A stretch of DNA of 64,000 bases. It comes from Edaphobacter sp. 12200R-103 (GTDB lineage Bacteria > Acidobacteriota > Terriglobia > Terriglobales > Acidobacteriaceae). The translations under genes and the position numbers were made by a program. Where the stretch lies: assembly GCF_010093025.1 (NCBI RefSeq), contig NZ_CP048114.1, forward strand, positions 3,472,001-3,536,000, written 5' to 3'. Below, one piece after another: positions 25,601 to 33,482 of this stretch. Position 1 is the first letter of the stretch; each line of letters starts with the position of its first letter. The notes under the pieces are model-generated. The model ran no database searches and was not told where the DNA came from. It saw nothing but the letters and a program-made list of their open reading frames with translations.

Positions 25601-27002
25601 CGGCACGGTCGATGTGAACGCCGGCAGCGCTGTCCAGAACGTCACGATCTCAAACACCGCAACCTTCGACATTGCGCTTGGAACGCCTGCGGTCAGCGGG
25701 GATTACCGCATCTCCGCGAATACCTGTACGGGCCTGCTGAAGCCTGCGAGCGGATGCACGGTTGGGATTGTGTTTACGCCGACAGCATCCGGGGTGCGTT
25801 CCGGCAGTTTGAACGTGACGGCCAACGGGTCGAACCTTACGGCATCGCTGACAGGGCGTGGTGTGCTGCCTGCGACCGATGGCCTGGCTCCGGCGCAGCT
25901 TACCTTTGCGGCGCAGCCGCTAGGCACATCGAGCGCACTCCAGAACGTCGTTCTGACGAACACCGGCGACAAGGCCCTGACCCTGATCGCAGCCGCGACG
26001 ACCGGCGACTTCATCGCGGTCAACTCCTGCGGGAACTCGCTGGCGGGCCACTCCACCTGCAGGATCGGGGTGATCTTCCAGCCGACAGCGCTGGGGCAAG
26101 CGGCGGGAACACTGACCCTCTCGGACCAGTACCGCACGCAGAAGGTTGTACTGAGCGGGACGGGAATCGCCCCGCCGGGCGTCTCGCTGTCTCCCTTATT
26201 CGGCATGAGCTTTCCGGCAACCGGCGTCGGGCTGAACTCTGTTCCGCAGACTGTTACGTTAACGAATAATGGCGGGACTCCGCTGTCTATCTCAACCATT
26301 GCGGTCAGCGGCGATTTTGCCATTGCGCCAGGAGGCAACGCCTGCACCGACACTGTTCCTATCGGCTCTGCCTGCACCCTGCAGATCGCCTTCAGGCCGA
26401 CGGCCGGAGGCGTCAGGAAGGGTGCGCTGACCATCAGCGACAGCGCCCCAGGTTCGCCGCAGACGCTTCCGCTCACCGGTTCCGGGGTGGCGTTCTCGCT
26501 GGCGTTCAACGGCCCTTCAACGGTGACTACCTCGAGCGGACAGAACGCCGTGTTTCCGCTGCTGCTGACGACTGGGCCCGTCGTCAGCGGAGCAATGATC
26601 GCGCTGACCTGCACAGGAGCGCCGGTCAATTCCACCTGCAACATCACGCCTTCCACAATTCCAGTGGATGGAAATGCGGCGACGGTTGCAGTGACGGTAC
26701 TGACGGGAGTTCCGAACCTGGTGCAATCGCACAGGCCAAGGCAGTATGTGTGGTTTGCGCTGGCGCTTCCGGTGGGACTGCTGGGACTGCGACGGAGACA
26801 TCTGGCCGCTGCTGCGCTGCTGTGCGTTCTGCTGGTTGCGGGCGGCTGCGGAGCAGGACGGCTGATTCCCGCATCCGGTGGTCCAGGCTCCGGCAGCGGA
26901 AGCACCAACACGGTGACTCCCAACGGAACCTACACGATCGTGGTGACGGGAACGAGTGCCGGGCTGACGCGCAGCGTCGACCTGACGCTGGTGGTGCAGT
27001 AG
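22602..27002 (+). CDS. Giant secreted BNR/ASP-box propeller protein with tandem ASH (choice-of-anchor D) domains
   Basis: The product has 1466 residues and a long signal peptide (about 41 residues, ...TPGWAQ). Residues 45-870 hold repeated propeller elements with ASP-box motifs such as SADAGGTW, STDAGQTW and STDAGAHW, as in sialidases and Vps10-like proteins. From about 880 there are four ASH/choice-of-anchor-D modules of about 105 residues (starts near 880, 993, 1094 and 1196), each with a VTLTNxGxxPL-like strand and a C...C pair. The tail has two hydrophobic stretches with Arg-rich flanks (near 1385 and 1403), then a Gly/Ser linker and a last beta segment. No sialidase catalytic set is evident. 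It is likely a surface or secreted binding protein of unknown ligand. Confidence 0.8.
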   Translation: MWRAKFIQLEVWLPCGRCFAGAAAWLSILCVLLCSTPGWAQSSPLPAWQPLGPAQVNTQAYGKVTGRITAIAIDPADATGNTMYVGTTGGGVWKSSNAAGPASGVSFQPLTDTLPVFNGNAGSPAVPSLSIGALSVKGPLVLAGTGDPNDATDSFYGGGLLRSADAGGTWTLINGSQDSPNENYSFAGRSFAGFAWSTVSADTVVAAVSEAAEGNLTGAPSPADSVMGLYYSTDAGQTWHMSTVMDGGQYVQRPQAAGVITSGGNAATAVIWNPIRKRFYAVIRYHGYYESADGVTWSRLAQQPGPGLSTAACPANPNQTGSLACPVFRGVLAVEPVSGDMYALTVGSGNQDQGIWRDVCANTGSGCAGVVSFAQQLAGSSLEASSGDIPQGDYDLSLAAVPSGSDTLLFAGTIDLYRCAVSACSSMRNTTNVFNGCGASAHVAPAQHALAVRATTGLPMVYVGNDGGLWRSADGVNQQATPCSPDDAVHFENLNGGLGSLAQVQGLAQHPTDPSILLAGLGANGTAATTAATSTGTAQWNQLAAGEGGNVAIDAANPDLWYISTAAGVSIRRCDHGTTCSTSDFIGPPTIGPAQTANDPSLTQTPWLLDPALSSNLIAGTCRTWRGPAADGALWSGDNAISRPLAGPQSGICTLSNAMIRSLAAGGPVFNAPASQSSGSQVLYAGMAGAADGGASAGGHLFVTQAAQTGTSVSAWSDVTGSPVTNATAFNPGGYDISSIAVDPHDPTGATVYATIRGFHVPHVYRSTDAGAHWTNISRNLPDLPANSVAVDPNDANTIYVALDSGVYATSQVTTCPTANCWNVYGSGLPNAPAMLLDVAPAMSTGDGRSGELRVATYGRGVWQIPLLTAASPAQPAITPSPTALSYADQAVGTASAPISITITNSGNAPLTVSRIDISLSALALGPQAEFFETNTCTDSPLPAGQSCTISASFAPAATGDRSATMTIFANIAGGQVTIPLSGKGTPGSPVVLTPLFVDYGTVDVNAGSAVQNVTISNTATFDIALGTPAVSGDYRISANTCTGLLKPASGCTVGIVFTPTASGVRSGSLNVTANGSNLTASLTGRGVLPATDGLAPAQLTFAAQPLGTSSALQNVVLTNTGDKALTLIAAATTGDFIAVNSCGNSLAGHSTCRIGVIFQPTALGQAAGTLTLSDQYRTQKVVLSGTGIAPPGVSLSPLFGMSFPATGVGLNSVPQTVTLTNNGGTPLSISTIAVSGDFAIAPGGNACTDTVPIGSACTLQIAFRPTAGGVRKGALTISDSAPGSPQTLPLTGSGVAFSLAFNGPSTVTTSSGQNAVFPLLLTTGPVVSGAMIALTCTGAPVNSTCNITPSTIPVDGNAATVAVTVLTGVPNLVQSHRPRQYVWFALALPVGLLGLRRRHLAAAALLCVLLVAGGCGAGRLIPASGGPGSGSGSTNTVTPNGTYTIVVTGTSAGLTRSVDLTLVVQ

Positions 27003-27009
27003 AGCGATG

Positions 27010-28203
27010 CTAAGCGGCACGTCCGGCGCTCGCACCGGAGGCCCATGCCCACTGGAAGTTATATCCCCCCAGCCAGCCGGTGACGTCGACGACCTCGCCG
27101 ATGAAGTAAAGCCCTGGAACTTTGCGGCTCTCCATGGTCTTCGCGTCCAGCTCTGCTGTGTCGACGCCGCCAGCGGTGACCTCGGCCTTGGTGTAGCCTT
27201 CCGTGCCTGCCGGAACCAGCCGCCATGCGTGCAGGTCGCGCTCGAATCTCTCCAATGCAGCGTTCGACCATCCTGCTGGAGGAAAGACGGTGAGCCAGCG
27301 TTCAGCGAGCCGCGCAGGAAATATGCCGCGGAGCGCTGCTAACGCTGTCGCGCGATCGCGGCGCGATGTGCTGGAAAACAGGGGTGCCAGTACGTTGACT
27401 TCGGGCGCAAGGTCAAGCTCGATAGCCTGCCCCGGCTGCCAGTACGAAGATGCCTGTAGGATCGCCGGGCCGCTCAGGCCGCGGTGCGTAATCAGCATCT
27501 TCTCGCGGAACCAGACTGGGCGCTTGCCGCCATTCGCCGCTGCAACCACCTCGGTCGAGAGGCCGGAGAGGTCGCACCAGCGCTCATGGTCCTGCGGATT
27601 GAGGACCAGCGGAACCAGCGCGGGGCGGCAGGGCACGATGCCGAGTCCGAACTGCTCGGCAATCAGATAACCGAATCCGGTCGCTCCCATCTTCGGGATG
27701 GAAAGGCCGCCGGTTGCGACGACCACAGAGGCGGCGTGGAAGCTGCCCACCGAGGTCTCGATGATAAAGCGGTGGTTGTTGTTGGCGTCTTCCGCTCTCT
27801 GGACGCGCTCGATCTTTACGCTGGTGATGATGCGCACGCCCGTGTCGCGGCACTCGCGCTCCAACATGTTGACCATGTCGTGCGCGGAGCGGTCGCAGAA
27901 GAGCTGGCCCAGCGTCTTCTCGTGATACGGAATCCTGTGCTTTTCGACCAGTGCGATGATGTCGCTCGGGGTGAAGCGGGCCAGCGCGGATTTGGCGAAG
28001 TGAGGATTGCCCGAGAGGAAGCTCTCGGCGCGGCAGTGGAGGTTGGTGAAGTTGCAGCGGCCGCCGCCAGAGATAAGGATCTTTTTGCCGATACGCTCGG
28101 CATGGTCGAGGACGAGGACGCTGCGGCGGCGGCGTCCTGCTTCGATGGCGCACATCAGCCCGGCGGCGCCTGCTCCCAGTACCACTACATCCACGTTCTG
28201 CAC
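27010..28203 (-). CDS. HI0933-like NAD(P)/FAD-dependent oxidoreductase (BaiN/RdsA family)
   Basis: The 397-residue flavoprotein has the FAD-binding VVVLGAGAAGLMCAIEAG at the N-terminus, followed by KKILISGGGRCNFTN, the family's signature. VVVATGGLSIPKMGATGFGY and the closing GLYFIGEVVDVTGWLGGYNFQWAWASG complete the pattern. Function across the family is poorly defined; some members reduce bile-acid or other enones. GTG 28203 is chosen because it opens directly on the FAD motif with GAGGA upstream; ATG 28266 is an alternative. It ends eight bases from the stop of the convergent giant protein gene. Confidence 0.87.
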   Translation of the reverse strand: MQNVDVVVLGAGAAGLMCAIEAGRRRRSVLVLDHAERIGKKILISGGGRCNFTNLHCRAESFLSGNPHFAKSALARFTPSDIIALVEKHRIPYHEKTLGQLFCDRSAHDMVNMLERECRDTGVRIITSVKIERVQRAEDANNNHRFIIETSVGSFHAASVVVATGGLSIPKMGATGFGYLIAEQFGLGIVPCRPALVPLVLNPQDHERWCDLSGLSTEVVAAANGGKRPVWFREKMLITHRGLSGPAILQASSYWQPGQAIELDLAPEVNVLAPLFSSTSRRDRATALAALRGIFPARLAERWLTVFPPAGWSNAALERFERDLHAWRLVPAGTEGYTKAEVTAGGVDTAELDAKTMESRKVPGLYFIGEVVDVTGWLGGYNFQWAWASGASAGRAA

Positions 28204-28272
28204 AGAGTCCTCAGCTTCGATGCTATCAACCGCGTGCGCTGCATGGGCTCGACGGTGTGCGACCATGAAGAG

Positions 28273-29550
28273 ATGGCGAAAGAGAGACGAGAGCGGGCAC
28301 CGCAGTTGCAGACAGGACAGCCTCACGGCCCCGCAGTTGTGATTGCGCGCAGGGCGGCCGACCGGCTGCGTTCCGGGCATCTGTGGGTGTATCGGTCCGA
28401 TGCGGAGGCGTTGATTCCACGCGAGAACGAGGAGGAGATCGCGGCGGGTGCCCTGGTGACTGTGGTCGACAGCAGGGGAATTCCGCTCGGAACAGGTCTC
28501 TACAGCACATCCTCGCAGATTGCGGTTCGCATGGTGAGTGCCGAGGCGAAGCTTACCCGGCCGGCTTATCTTGAACAGACGCGAAGCCGCATCGCTGCCG
28601 CGCTGGCACTGCGCGAGGAGCTTTCCCCGTTCTCAAAGGACAATGACTCCTGCCGGCTCATTTTCGCGGAGGCGGACGCTCTGCCGGGCATCGTCGCCGA
28701 CCGATATAACGATCTCGTCATCCTGCAGCTTCTGGCGCAGGGGACAGCACAGCCTGACGTCCGTGAGGCGCTAACGGAAGCACTGCGCGAGCACCTTGGC
28801 GACGCCATCGCAACCATCGTCGAGCGGCCCGATCCCCGTATCCGCGAGCTGGAGGAGCTGGATGCCCCGGCAACTTCTCCGCTGTGGTCGACTGCTGATG
28901 CCAAGCTGACGACGGTCTTTACGATCAACGGTGTGCGCTTCCACTATGACGCAAGCGCCGGGCAAAAGACGGGGGCATTTCTGGATCAGCGCCTGAACTA
29001 CGCGGCAGCCGCGAGACATGCGCGAGGCGTTGCTCTGGATATCTGCACCTATCAGGGCGGTTTCGCCCTGCATCTGGCGCAGAGCTGCGAGCGCGTGACG
29101 GGAGTCGATGTGAGCCTTGCGGCCCTTCAGGTTGCAGACCGCAACCTTCTGCTGAATCCTTCGCTCCGGGCCGAGGTGGACTGGATTGAAGCGGACGCCT
29201 TCGAGCTGCTGCGCGAGTACGAAGCGACCGGTCAGCACTACGACACCATCGTGCTGGACCCACCAGCTTTTGCGAAGTCCAAACGCGCCGTAGAAGGCGC
29301 ACTGCGCGGCTACAAGGAGATGAACCTGCGGGCCATGAAGATGCTGCGTCCGGGCGGAACGCTGGTGACCTGTTCGTGCTCACACCACGTGGGCCGGGAG
29401 GAGTTCACTGTGGTGATCGCGGCAGCCGCTGCCGACGCGCGGCGCCGAGTGCAGGTGCTCGAGGTGCGGGGCGCGGCGCTCGATCATCCGGAGATTCTGA
29501 CGCTACCCGAGACTGCTTATCTGAAGTGCCTGATCTGCCGGGTGGACTGA
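28273..29550 (+). CDS. Class I rRNA methyltransferase, RlmI-like (23S rRNA m5C)
   Basis: The 425-residue protein carries an N-terminal PUA-like domain (SGHLWVYRSDAE, GTGLYSTSSQIAVRM). A middle EEHEA-like region and a C-terminal Rossmann SAM-methyltransferase domain follow. In the latter, TGAFLDQRLNY, DICTYQGGFALHLA (SAM loop) and VLDPPAFAKSK are diagnostic of the RlmI/RlmK family, and CSCSHHVG carries the second catalytic cysteine region. RlmI makes m5C1962 of 23S rRNA in E. coli; the specific base here is inferred. ATG 28273 is divergent from the flavoprotein gene, so they share a short promoter region. Confidence 0.9.
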   Translation: MAKERRERAPQLQTGQPHGPAVVIARRAADRLRSGHLWVYRSDAEALIPRENEEEIAAGALVTVVDSRGIPLGTGLYSTSSQIAVRMVSAEAKLTRPAYLEQTRSRIAAALALREELSPFSKDNDSCRLIFAEADALPGIVADRYNDLVILQLLAQGTAQPDVREALTEALREHLGDAIATIVERPDPRIRELEELDAPATSPLWSTADAKLTTVFTINGVRFHYDASAGQKTGAFLDQRLNYAAAARHARGVALDICTYQGGFALHLAQSCERVTGVDVSLAALQVADRNLLLNPSLRAEVDWIEADAFELLREYEATGQHYDTIVLDPPAFAKSKRAVEGALRGYKEMNLRAMKMLRPGGTLVTCSCSHHVGREEFTVVIAAAAADARRRVQVLEVRGAALDHPEILTLPETAYLKCLICRVD

Positions 29551-29626
29551 GTTCGCCCTCTCGAGGGCTCACCACGATGAGACGGTCACGAGGAGAGATG
29601 GTGGGCGTGAGACGCATTTTCTGCTA

Positions 29627-29656
29627 TTGACCATCTGTACCAGAACTGTGGTACAG
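29627..29656 (+). promoter_or_regulatory. Promoter and operator of the GntR-ABC operon
   Basis: A -35-like TTGACC (29627-29632) is followed after 17 bases by a weak -10 candidate, GGTACA. A perfect inverted repeat CTGTACCA-gaactg-TGGTACAG (29635-29656) covers the spacer and -10. It ends nine bases before the regulator's ATG. The position fits autorepression by the YtrA-type GntR protein encoded first in the operon. Confidence 0.7.
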
Positions 29657-29664
29657 TCCACGAC

Positions 29665-30057
29665 ATGATCTTTCGAGTGAACCCCGCCTCCGGCCATCCT
29701 CTGTACCTGCAGTTGATGGAGCAGGTCCGTCACGCAGTCGAAACCGGCGTGCTGCAGGACGGCGACGTGATGCCGAGCATTCGCACGCTTGCTGAGGAAT
29801 TGGTCATCAGTCACAACACTGTGGCGAAGGCGTACCTGGAGTTGCAGCATGAGGGCCTGCTGGAACTTCGTCACGGTTCCGGGGCGTACATTTCGGCTCC
29901 GCGAAGCGCGAAGGCACGGTCGATCAAGCTGTTGGAGGCACAGGAGCGTGTGCGCGGCGTGGTCGCCGAGCTGCTTGAGGACGGCTTTGCTGCCGAAGAG
30001 ATTCGGCGGCTTTTCGAGGCGCAGCTTATCCATAAAACAACTGCGAGGCGGTCATGA
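29665..30057 (+). CDS. GntR-family transcriptional regulator, YtrA subfamily
   Basis: The 130-residue protein has an N-terminal winged helix (HPLYLQLMEQVRHAVETGVL, MPSIRTLAEELVISHNTVAKAYLELQHEGLL), the GntR DNA-binding signature. Only a short two-helix C-terminal dimerisation tail follows. This short form is the YtrA subfamily, which typically represses an adjacent ABC transporter operon. The stop overlaps the ATPase start (ATGA at 30054-30057), and an operator-like palindrome lies directly upstream. Regulation of the downstream transporter is therefore strongly suggested. Confidence 0.92.
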   Translation: MIFRVNPASGHPLYLQLMEQVRHAVETGVLQDGDVMPSIRTLAEELVISHNTVAKAYLELQHEGLLELRHGSGAYISAPRSAKARSIKLLEAQERVRGVVAELLEDGFAAEEIRRLFEAQLIHKTTARRS

Positions 30058-30992
30058 TTCCAGAGCGTGTGATTCAGACCAGCGAGCTGACGAAGAAGTA
30101 CGGAAGTTTTTGTGCGGTAAACCAGTTGAACCTCAGCGTTCGTGCTGAACGGATCACGGGCTTTCTGGGACGCAACGGGGCGGGCAAGAGCTCTACGATC
30201 AAGATGCTGCTGGGCATGGTGCATCCGACGTCAGGCAGCGGAACGGTGCTGGGCTACAGGATCGATGATCGTCGCCAAAGCATCGAGATTCGCCGCCGCA
30301 TCGCATACGTTGGCGAAGATAAGGGTCTATACGGCTACATGACGGTCGCCGAGCTTATCCGCTTTACCCGATCGTTCTACAGCGACTGGCAGGCCGACAT
30401 TGAACGCAGACTGCTTGCGCAGTATCGGCTGCCGCCTGGCCGCAAGGTGAAGGCCCTGTCGAAGGGAATGCGCACGAAGCTTGCGTTGCTGCTGGCGCTT
30501 GCCAGGCGGCCTGCGCTGCTCATCCTCGATGAGCCTACTGAAGGCCTCGATCCGGTTTCAATTGAAGAGTTGCTGCAGACGCTGGCGACCGCACCTGCGA
30601 ACGGCACGAGCGTCTTCTTCTCCTCGCACCAGTTGTCGGAAGTGGAACGCATCGCGGACGACATTCTGATGGTCGACCGCGGAAGCGTCGTGTTGGACAT
30701 GTCGCTCGAGCAGATTCGTGAGAACTACCGTCGCATCTCCTTCGGCTTCTCGACGGCGGTCCCGCAGATCGAGCCGCTTCTTGGCGTAGAGAAGATGCGT
30801 TGCGAAGGCCGGCAGGTCACCATCGTTGCCAGCAGCAATGCAGAGGCAATCGCGCAGATGGGGCGCGAGCGCGGCGCCGTGGAGGTGAGCGTGCTGCCGC
30901 TGACCTTGCGCGAAATCTTCCTCGAGACAGTGCAGGAGCGAAACCGCGATGACCAGCAGCGGCACAGGGAGCGCGAAGATGCTCTGGTATAA
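30054..30992 (+). CDS. ABC transporter ATP-binding protein
   Basis: The 312-residue ATPase has Walker A GRNGAGKSS, the signature LSKGMRTKLALLLALA and Walker B LLILDEPTEGLD, with the H-loop in FFSSHQLSEVE. After residue 225 an extra C-terminal domain of about 85 residues is typical of ABC-2 exporters (YtrB/NatA-like). It lies in the operon regulator-ATPase-permease-permease, with overlapping starts. The substrate is unknown; YtrA-controlled transporters often respond to cell-envelope antibiotics. Confidence 0.94.
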   Translation: MIPERVIQTSELTKKYGSFCAVNQLNLSVRAERITGFLGRNGAGKSSTIKMLLGMVHPTSGSGTVLGYRIDDRRQSIEIRRRIAYVGEDKGLYGYMTVAELIRFTRSFYSDWQADIERRLLAQYRLPPGRKVKALSKGMRTKLALLLALARRPALLILDEPTEGLDPVSIEELLQTLATAPANGTSVFFSSHQLSEVERIADDILMVDRGSVVLDMSLEQIRENYRRISFGFSTAVPQIEPLLGVEKMRCEGRQVTIVASSNAEAIAQMGRERGAVEVSVLPLTLREIFLETVQERNRDDQQRHREREDALV

Positions 30993-31716
30993 ATCGCTGC
31001 GTGAGATCCGCAACGTGACGCTTGTAGGGATGGCGGGTATGGCTGCAGCCTGCGTGCTGATCGTATGGAATGAGAAGACCATGCGTTGGCATGCCGATCC
31101 GCAGTTGAGCTACGTCGCCTACATCTGGAAGTCTGTGTACAACAGCATTGGCCGCGACCTCTTCGTGATCCTCGCGATCATTCTGGGGGCGGGCGGCCTG
31201 CTGCAGGAGAAGGCGCAGGGAACGTCGGGCTTTACGCTCAGCCTTCCAGTTAGCCGGGGCAGGATCGTTCTGACACGCGCCTTGATCGGCTACCTGGGTG
31301 TGCTTGCCATCGCCGCGGTGCCTGTGCTGGTTGTGCCGCTCGCCTCGCACTACGTGGGCGAGTTGTATCCGGTTGGGCAGAGCGCAGGTTTCTTCTTTCT
31401 GTGGGCAGGGTGCGGAGCTGTCTTTTACGGGCTGACGTTTCTGCTGGCGCACCGTATCGAGAGCGAGTACGTCTCGGTGTTGGTTGCGATTCCATCTCTC
31501 ATGCTTTACGGTGCGATGCTGAATCTGCGGTGGCTCGAACGGCTGCGAATGTTAGATCTCTTTTCCCTGATGAATGGCGAAGACATGCCATTCTTCAATG
31601 AGGGCAGCCATCTTCTGGTGGGGCCGTTGCCGTGGATGGCACTAGGCATCATGCTGGCGATCGGTGCGGCTTTCGCTATTGCAGCGGCGCGGCGTATGCA
31701 GCCGCTGGATTTCTAG
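30979..31716 (+). CDS. ABC-2 type transporter permease (first)
   Basis: The roughly 245-residue integral membrane protein has about six hydrophobic helices, including LVGMAGMAAACVLIVW, LFVILAIILGAGGLL and GVLAIAAVPVLVVPLA. The cytosolic LQEKAQGTSGFTLSLPVSRGRIVLTRAL segment is shared with the next gene and is typical of ABC-2 permeases. ATG 30979 (MLWYKSLREIRN) aligns with the start of the second permease; an earlier ATG at 30949 would overlap the ATPase further. It likely forms a heterodimeric channel with the following protein. Confidence 0.85.
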   Translation: MLWYKSLREIRNVTLVGMAGMAAACVLIVWNEKTMRWHADPQLSYVAYIWKSVYNSIGRDLFVILAIILGAGGLLQEKAQGTSGFTLSLPVSRGRIVLTRALIGYLGVLAIAAVPVLVVPLASHYVGELYPVGQSAGFFFLWAGCGAVFYGLTFLLAHRIESEYVSVLVAIPSLMLYGAMLNLRWLERLRMLDLFSLMNGEDMPFFNEGSHLLVGPLPWMALGIMLAIGAAFAIAAARRMQPLDF

Positions 31717-31726
31717 GAGGCGACCA

Positions 31727-32473
31727 ATGCTCTTGTACAAGGCATGGCGAGAGAGTTCGATGCGATTTCTGATCAGTGCCGGTGTGATCACCTCTCTCTG
31801 CCTGATGTATGCGCTGTTGCACAAACAGTTCTATCCCGGCATAGCGCACGAGCATCCCGGGGTCCGCCACTATGTTCAGTACATCCACTGGACGGTCTTT
31901 GGCGGTGGCGTACGCGGCATGATGCAGCTGAGCTGCCTGCTGCTGGGGCTGGGTGGGCTGCAGCGCGACCGCAGGCAGAATACTCTCGGCTTCACGTTAG
32001 CTCTCCCCGTCAGCCGCTTTCGCCTTGTCGCCTCGCGAGCTGTGCTTGGGTTGCTGCAGGTGCTCGCGCTGGCGGCGATCCCAACCGTTCTTCTTCCGGC
32101 GGCTTCACATCTTGTAGGTCAGCAACTGCCCTTCGATTACGCAGTGCACTTCATCCCGCTGTGGTTTGCGGGCGGCTGCTTCACGTTCGCGATCTCGTTT
32201 CTGGCGTCGGTTCTGTTTACCAGCGAGTATGTCTCGCTCGCGGTTGCGTACGTAACGTACATCTTTTACCTGGCTGCGGTACGGCATCCTCTTTTGCGGC
32301 GCGTGCCGCTCCACGTGGCCGACTTTATGAGCGGCATGTTTCCCCACTATCTCGATCGCGGCACGATGCTCTGGAGTGGCTCCTACGCTCTGCTGCCGAT
32401 TGCAGGTTTTCTTACCGCAGCAGCGGCGCTGGTTCTTCTGAGCAGCCTGGTTGTTCGCAGGCAGGACCTTTAG
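31727..32473 (+). CDS. ABC-2 type transporter permease (second)
   Basis: The 248-residue paralogue of the preceding permease has the same MLLYKAWRESSMRF start. LGLGGLQRDRRQNTLGFTLALPVSRFRLVASRAVLG matches the cytosolic segment of its partner, and there are about six helices. TAGGAGG seven bases upstream makes ATG 31727 the start. It is the last gene of the GntR-controlled operon. No substrate can be read from sequence. Confidence 0.87.
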   Translation: MLLYKAWRESSMRFLISAGVITSLCLMYALLHKQFYPGIAHEHPGVRHYVQYIHWTVFGGGVRGMMQLSCLLLGLGGLQRDRRQNTLGFTLALPVSRFRLVASRAVLGLLQVLALAAIPTVLLPAASHLVGQQLPFDYAVHFIPLWFAGGCFTFAISFLASVLFTSEYVSLAVAYVTYIFYLAAVRHPLLRRVPLHVADFMSGMFPHYLDRGTMLWSGSYALLPIAGFLTAAAALVLLSSLVVRRQDL

Positions 32474-32498
32474 ACCTGCACAGTTGAATCGGGTGATT

Positions 32499-33224
32499 TC
32501 ATTGCGAGGCCGGCGCAGACGTGGTTGTGTTCGGACGTGGTGGGGAGGGTACGGCGCGCAGGCTGAAGCTCGCGATGGCGGGAGGATTCAAGTCCGGGCG
32601 CATCTGCAGGGTTCCGAGAACCTCGGTGGCCTCCGGGGTCTGATCACGGAGCCGGAAGACGAGCACGCCGGGCTGAACCTCTTTGGCTGACAGCAAATTG
32701 AAGCCGCCGGTCTGGCGGCGAAGCTCGATCTGTGCTGCCGTCGCCGAGGCAAGTGCGATATTAGGAAGGATGTTGGCGAGCGCGGGGTAGCTTGCCTGAT
32801 TGAAGGCAGCAAGCCACGCATAGAGTAGGCGGCCTGCGGGAGAGTCGGGGATCAGGCCCACCTGGTCGCCAAAGCGTGGAAGGTGAACGATGACGAAGGG
32901 GTGAACGGGGCTGACGTGATCCCCCTTCTTTGCGGGTACGGGAGCATCGGCGGGATCGCCCAGAACGATGGTGTCGACCTGATTGGGGTCGTCCTTGTCG
33001 TCGTCCGGGGTGGCCCCTGCTGCGGCGCTGGAGGAACGGCCAGAGCTGTCGGAGGTGAGAGGCATACGGCCGGTGTGCTCCAGCGCATAGAGGACAAGCG
33101 CCATTGCAGCAGCAGCGAGGACGATGGCGAGGAGAATGGCTCCCGGCCGGAGCGGTTGGCGGCCAGTCAGGTAGAAGCGGGGAGCCGTGGGAGGGGGGAC
33201 TCCGGTGGGGAGGGGCTGTTGCAT
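32499..33224 (-). CDS. Membrane-anchored hypothetical protein
   Basis: The 241-residue protein has a Pro-rich cytosolic N-terminus and one helix (PGAILLAIVLAAAAMALVLYAL, near residues 27-48). An acidic, low-complexity linker (SSSAAAGATPDDDKDDPN) follows, then a soluble domain of about 130 residues (IVHLPRFGDQVGLIPDSPAGRLLYAWLAAFNQ..., LGTLQMRPDLNPPAIASFSLRAVP). I do not recognise the soluble domain. GGAGGA precedes ATG 33224. It is convergent with the ABC operon and has no obvious partner. Confidence 0.65.
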   Translation of the reverse strand: MQQPLPTGVPPPTAPRFYLTGRQPLRPGAILLAIVLAAAAMALVLYALEHTGRMPLTSDSSGRSSSAAAGATPDDDKDDPNQVDTIVLGDPADAPVPAKKGDHVSPVHPFVIVHLPRFGDQVGLIPDSPAGRLLYAWLAAFNQASYPALANILPNIALASATAAQIELRRQTGGFNLLSAKEVQPGVLVFRLRDQTPEATEVLGTLQMRPDLNPPAIASFSLRAVPSPPRPNTTTSAPASQ

Positions 33225-33285
33225 AGGGTGATCCTCCAGCTGCTCCCCCTGCGACCTGAACGGGAAAGGTCGCCTGAGTTTGCCT

Positions 33286-33337
33286 CCACCGATAGTTTAG
33301 ACGGGCTGCCAAAGCGTGACGTCAACCCTATCGGTGG
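33286..33337. repeat. Perfect 10-base inverted repeat upstream of the hypothetical gene
   Basis: CCACCGATAG (33286-33295) and CTATCGGTGG (33328-33337) flank 32 bases. They lie 60-110 bases upstream of the start of the minus-strand gene. A paired regulator site or long hairpin are both possible. Confidence 0.5.
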
Positions 33338-33482
33338 GGCGAACCAGCTGAATGCCTTCCTTTAGAGACACCTCGATCGGCCATCGCAGCCGGAGACCCG
33401 TCCCGCCTGGGCTGAACGAAGTCAAACAGCCTGCCTTAAGCTGCCTGGACGGGATCTCCGATTTCGTCGCCACCAACCCCCT

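Noticed and set aside
22602..27002. The giant propeller protein as a sialidase
   Set aside because: ASP boxes are present, but I could not identify the arginine triad and other catalytic residues of sialidases.
27484..28272. Long open frame continuous with the RlmI-type gene, antisense to the flavoprotein gene
   Set aside because: It is the shadow of the HI0933-type gene on the other strand; the methyltransferase starts at 28273 where similarity begins.
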